Source of the DNA: Coprococcus sp.
GTDB taxonomy: Bacteria; Bacillota; Clostridia; Lachnospirales; Lachnospiraceae
Length of the DNA stretch: 8,050 bases
Direction of reading: 5' to 3'
Assembly (NCBI GenBank): GCA_016297325.1
Contig: JAEDGW010000114.1
Span: forward strand, 1-8,050
The notes beneath the pieces are model-generated. The model was given only the letters and a program-made list of their open reading frames with translations. It had not been told where the DNA came from and did not search any database. The position numbers and the translations under genes were made by a program. How positions within the stretch are numbered: position 1 is the stretch's first letter; each line of letters opens with the position of its first letter. Positions 5,226-8,050 of this stretch are shown in pieces.

Positions 5226-6755
5226 TTAAATTATATCATACTTCTCCACATCCACGACTGCCTGTCCCTCACATAACAGCTCTATTCCATCCGCTTCAAT
5301 AGGTGTATATATCGCCGTGCTCATTGTCATAGCTCCATCATTTACAAACAGCTCTATCGAATTCCTGTCCAGTATAAATCTGAGCTTTATACTATCTTGA
5401 GCCTCCTGCTGTTCATCAACCTTTCCCTTGACATCCCCGTAACATTCTGCTGATTTCACGCAGGCCCTTCTGATACACACCACATCTTTCTCAAATCCGG
5501 CAAATGTTCTGTCCATCTCTATTATATTATTTTCTCTGTCATATATAAATCGAGTATAATATCCGCTTCCCTTTGCCAGATTCACGGTAAATCTGCTGTA
5601 TTTGTTTCCAGTGATTACAAATGTCACATCCAGACTTCTTCCACTTATACCTTCCAGACTACGCCGTCCACTCACTACTTCATCTGAGTACCTGACCATA
5701 TTAGCATGATACTTCTCTATCTCTCTCACTGGCTTCTGTATCAAGCGTCCATTTTTCAGAGATATCTCCCTCGGAATCGTCATCATTCCCTGCCACTTCT
5801 GTCCACCGGGTATCCACAGATTATGCCACGACTGCATCCACGCTATCATTATCCTTCTGCCATCCGGCAAAAGTGTAGTCTGAGGCGCGTAGAAATCTGT
5901 TCCATAATCAAGTGATAATGGCTCTCCACCGTCAAATTTCTTCTCACCTTTATCAAATTCTCCAACAAAATAGATAGAATTATTTCCATTGTGGAATTCA
6001 TATCCCTCTGCTTTCATTCCCGTAGGCGATACGAGAAGTACATGATGATCGTCTAATTTGAAGAAATCAGGGCATTCCCATATGCCGCCCAGATCATCTT
6101 CATTCCGTGCAAGAATACTCTCAAATGTCCAGCTTTCCATATCAGCGCTCGAAAGTAGTACCACAAGCCCCTTATTATCCTGATCCACACAGCCTGCAGC
6201 CATATAGTATCTGCCATCCTCAAGCCATGCCTTCGGATCTCTGAAATCCGCTCTGCTCAATCCCTCCGGCAGCATATCTCCGGTCACCACCGGGTTATTC
6301 TGTATTTTTTTATATGTAACGCCATCACCAACCGCTATGCTCTGGTTCTGCAATACCCCATCACCGTCGGGATTTTTCATAACACTGGTATATATCAGGA
6401 CATGCTCTCCATCTTTTTCAATGGCCGTACCTGAGAAACAGCCCTCGGCATCATATATCGTATCAGGTGCAATCGCCACAGGAAGCTGCTCCCATCTTAT
6501 CAAATCGTCACTGACCTGATGCCCCCAATGCATAGGTCCCCATTCCGTACTGTACGGATGATACTGGTAAAACAAATGCACCTTACCATTATACACAGAA
6601 AATCCATTCGGATCATTCATCCAACCGACAGGCGGAGTCACATGAAACAACGGTCGCTCATTCTTATCTATTTCATTCTGAGTTTCGTATTCCCTCGATG
6701 CAGCAAGTGCCTCGCTAACCACATTTTTTCCCGCCATCTTCCCATTTATATCCAT
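5226..6755 (-). CDS. Glycoside hydrolase family 32 beta-fructosidase (sucrose or sucrose-6-phosphate hydrolase type)
   Basis: This 509-residue cytoplasmic enzyme hydrolyses beta-fructofuranosyl bonds (sucrose, sucrose-6-phosphate or short fructans). The N-terminal five-bladed propeller shows the full GH32 signature set: WMNDPNG at 45-51 with D48 as nucleophile, FRDP at 171-174 with transition-state-stabilising D173, and WECPDFF with acid/base E227. FSGTA (107-111) and DFYAPQT (287-293) complete the pocket. From about 355 to 509 is the GH32 C-terminal beta-sandwich, including FILDRNSIELFVNDG. The length fits ScrB/SacA-like bacterial enzymes. There is no signal peptide, so the substrate must be imported. 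AAAGGAG sits eight bases before the ATG at 6755. The neighbours are cysK and an unrelated membrane operon, with no transporter, PTS or fructokinase, so the exact substrate cannot be assigned. No clear promoter or cre site was found in 6756-6822. Confidence 0.93.
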   Translation of the reverse strand: MDINGKMAGKNVVSEALAASREYETQNEIDKNERPLFHVTPPVGWMNDPNGFSVYNGKVHLFYQYHPYSTEWGPMHWGHQVSDDLIRWEQLPVAIAPDTIYDAEGCFSGTAIEKDGEHVLIYTSVMKNPDGDGVLQNQSIAVGDGVTYKKIQNNPVVTGDMLPEGLSRADFRDPKAWLEDGRYYMAAGCVDQDNKGLVVLLSSADMESWTFESILARNEDDLGGIWECPDFFKLDDHHVLLVSPTGMKAEGYEFHNGNNSIYFVGEFDKGEKKFDGGEPLSLDYGTDFYAPQTTLLPDGRRIMIAWMQSWHNLWIPGGQKWQGMMTIPREISLKNGRLIQKPVREIEKYHANMVRYSDEVVSGRRSLEGISGRSLDVTFVITGNKYSRFTVNLAKGSGYYTRFIYDRENNIIEMDRTFAGFEKDVVCIRRACVKSAECYGDVKGKVDEQQEAQDSIKLRFILDRNSIELFVNDGAMTMSTAIYTPIEADGIELLCEGQAVVDVEKYDII

Positions 6756-6822
6756 CTCTTTTTCTCCTTTATACTTACATGGTTTATATTTTGCGTCCTT
6801 TCAAATAACACATTTAAATCAA

Positions 6823-6878
6823 TAAAAATAGAGACATTTCCACTGTACCATACATAGCATCTCTTGAAAATGTCCCTA
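6823..6878 (-). terminator. Intrinsic terminator after cysK
   Basis: On the minus strand TAGGGACATTT (6868-6878) pairs with AAATGTCTCTA (6829-6839), 11 bp with one G-U pair, enclosing a 28-base loop. It is followed by a U-rich TTTTTATT tail. It lies 20 bases after the cysK stop and isolates cysK from the GH32 gene. The large loop lowers confidence slightly. Confidence 0.65.
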
Positions 6879-6897
6879 AATAAATTTATTTCCTATT

Positions 6898-7803
6898 TTA
6901 TAATAAACCTACACTGAAATATCTTTCAGCTCTGTCCGCCATCACAGTGGCTATAACTTTATCTTTCCCATATTTTTCTGCCATCTTCATAGCCGCCCAT
7001 ACATTTGCACCGGATGACGTACCTACAAGAAGTCCCTGCTCTTTGGCAAGTCGTCTCGCCATCTCAATGGCATCCTTATCCGCCACTTCCACCACATCTG
7101 TTACCAGTGATGTATCCAGGACATCCGGTATAAATCCATCGCCTATTCCCTGTATCTGATGGATTCCCGGGCCATCTCCATGTAGCGCTGACACTCCCTT
7201 AGGCTCAACGGCAACTATCTTCGTATCTGGATTTTTCTCCAACAGATATTTAGCTATACCTTGGAGAGTACCTCCACTTCCAACACCAGACACATATATG
7301 TCTATCTTCTGACCAAGCTGTTCACACATCTCAACTGCTGTTGTGCGATAATGCGCATCTGGATTTGCCTGATTGACAAACTGCTGCGGCATGAAATACT
7401 TCTCTGGATCAGATTCTGCTATCTCATTTGCCTTATCAACAGCACCACCGATGCTTAGAACCGGATCCGTAAGTACCAGCTCAGCACCAAATGCCCTGAT
7501 AACCTTCTTTCGCTCCTCACTCATATTCTCTGGCATCACAATTATCACTTTATAACCTTTCTGAACACCACAGAGTGCAAGCCCTATTCCGGTATTACCG
7601 CTCGTAGGCTCTATAATAGCCATTCCCGGCTTGAGTTTTCCCTCACTCTCTGCAACCTCCAGCATGTTTTTTGCGATCCTGTCTTTAATACTTCCACCAG
7701 GATTAAGAAATTCTGCCTTGGCAAATATATTGTATCCTGTCGACTTTTTCAGACACATAAGCGGAGTATTCCCTATCAGATCAAGCACATCATTGTAATA
7801 CAT
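6898..7803 (-). CDS. cysK: Cysteine synthase A (O-acetylserine sulfhydrylase)
   Basis: This PLP enzyme makes cysteine from O-acetylserine and sulfide, the last step of assimilatory cysteine synthesis, in the cytosol. The 301 residues match the usual 300-315. The N terminus IGNTPL (10-15) and NPGGSIKDR place the Schiff-base lysine at K40. The substrate-binding loop PTSGNTG spans 66-72, the phosphate-gripping loop GVGSGGT spans 173-179, and GTSSGA (261-266) supplies the serine that contacts the pyridine nitrogen. PQQFVNQANP (139-148) is the conserved mobile-loop Q/N motif. The C terminus, MADRAERYFSVGLL, is the variant of the DSGERY ending. AAGGG lies seven bases before the ATG at 7803. A TATAAT promoter lies 28 bases upstream of the start, and a terminator follows, so it is a single-gene unit. 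No cysE or sulfide gene is adjacent, and no T-box or SAM riboswitch is seen in the very short leader. Confidence 0.96.
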   Translation of the reverse strand: MYYNDVLDLIGNTPLMCLKKSTGYNIFAKAEFLNPGGSIKDRIAKNMLEVAESEGKLKPGMAIIEPTSGNTGIGLALCGVQKGYKVIIVMPENMSEERKKVIRAFGAELVLTDPVLSIGGAVDKANEIAESDPEKYFMPQQFVNQANPDAHYRTTAVEMCEQLGQKIDIYVSGVGSGGTLQGIAKYLLEKNPDTKIVAVEPKGVSALHGDGPGIHQIQGIGDGFIPDVLDTSLVTDVVEVADKDAIEMARRLAKEQGLLVGTSSGANVWAAMKMAEKYGKDKVIATVMADRAERYFSVGLL

Positions 7804-7830
7804 ATTAATCCCTTCTTCTCTTTACTTTAT

Positions 7831-7860
7831 ATTATAATATTTTACATATTTTTCCACCAA
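7831..7860 (-). promoter_or_regulatory. Promoter of cysK
   Basis: On the minus strand TTGGTG (7855-7860) and a perfect TATAAT (7831-7836) are 18 bases apart. Transcription would start near 7825, leaving a leader of about 22 bases, too short for a riboswitch. The region upstream (7861-7963) is A/T-rich, with a twofold TTTTTCATAG repeat at about 7913-7932 of unknown meaning. Confidence 0.6.
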
Positions 7861-7963
7861 AGTCACTATAAAATATATAGAACTGCCTTTATATTAATGT
7901 GGTTTATTCTCCTTTTTCATAGTTTTTTCATAGTTTGCCATTTCCCTTCCCACTAATATAAAT

Positions 7964-7995
7964 AAAGCCTTGAAACACTGAGTTTTCAAGGCTTT
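7964..7995 (-). terminator. Terminator after tRNA-Trp, possibly bidirectional
   Basis: AAAGCCTTGAAA (7964-7975) and TTTCAAGGCTTT (7984-7995) form a perfect 12-bp stem with an 8-base loop. It starts five bases beyond the tRNA 3' end on the minus strand and is followed by ATTTATATT. On the plus strand the stem runs into TTTTTAG, so it may stop transcription in both directions. Confidence 0.8.
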
Positions 7996-7999
7996 TTAG

Positions 8000-8050
8000 C
8001 AGGGGATGAGAGAATCGAACTCCCACCAAAGGTTTTGGAGACCCCTATCA
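8000..8050 (-). tRNA. tRNA-Trp (anticodon CCA), 3' part, cut by the window edge
   Basis: Only the last 51 bases are present. On the minus strand they fold as an anticodon arm GGGGT-CTCCAAA-ACCTT (8024-8045... read downward) with loop CU-CCA-AA, a 4-base variable loop, a T arm GGGAG-TTCGATT-CTCTC, then acceptor strand ATCCCCT (8001-8007) and discriminator G at 8000. CCA at positions 34-36 reads UGG, tryptophan. The trailing bases are CTA, so the 3' CCA is not encoded and must be added enzymatically. The acceptor and D-arm 5' halves lie beyond 8050. Confidence 0.9.

Noticed and set aside
6756..6822. Catabolite-response (cre) site before the GH32 gene
   Set aside because: TGAAAGGACGCAAAAT lacks the palindromic symmetry of a cre box.

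Overview
The window fits a low-to-mid G+C Gram-positive gut anaerobe of the Clostridia, most likely a Lachnospiraceae member (a Coprococcus/Roseburia-like genome). The basis is the strong AGGAG-type ribosome binding sites, A/T-rich intergenic DNA, intrinsic terminators with U tracts, and the protein families (NucA-type lipoprotein nuclease, DUF3169, DRAERYFS-type CysK). This placement is inference from family look and signals, not a database match. Every supported gene lies on the minus strand, so transcription runs from high to low coordinates. Apparent plus-strand reading frames are shadows of these genes.

In transcription order, the right edge (8000-8050) holds the 3' part of a tRNA-Trp gene (anticodon CCA) followed by a strong hairpin terminator. 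Next comes cysK (6898-7803), an O-acetylserine sulfhydrylase with its own promoter and terminator. A GH32 sucrose/fructan hydrolase (5226-6755) follows, with no transporter or regulator beside it. Between it and the next operon lie a short G+C-rich foldable island (5131-5210) and a dense cluster of palindromes (5039-5130).

The centre (3145-4964) is a compact three-gene operon: a 252-aa protein of unknown family with a glycine-zipper membrane hairpin at its C terminus, a 69-aa Xre-type repressor, and a six-helix DUF3169 membrane protein. Its promoter is embedded in three copies of TGACAA-N6-TTGTCA, the best candidates for the Xre protein's operators. This looks like an autoregulated membrane module and is the most interesting system in the window.

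The left part carries a small ferritin-like di-iron protein (2464-2922) with its own terminator, a secreted DNA/RNA non-specific endonuclease lipoprotein with a C-terminal Cys/His module (1055-2206), a decayed C-terminal scrap resembling Rpn/PD-(D/E)XK transposase-like proteins (883-1083), and a TetR-family repressor (2-631) with a nested palindromic operator at its own promoter. No CRISPR array, complete insertion sequence or phage module was seen. No gene-free stretch exceeds 300 bases; the longest are 632-882 and 4965-5225, and both are described below.
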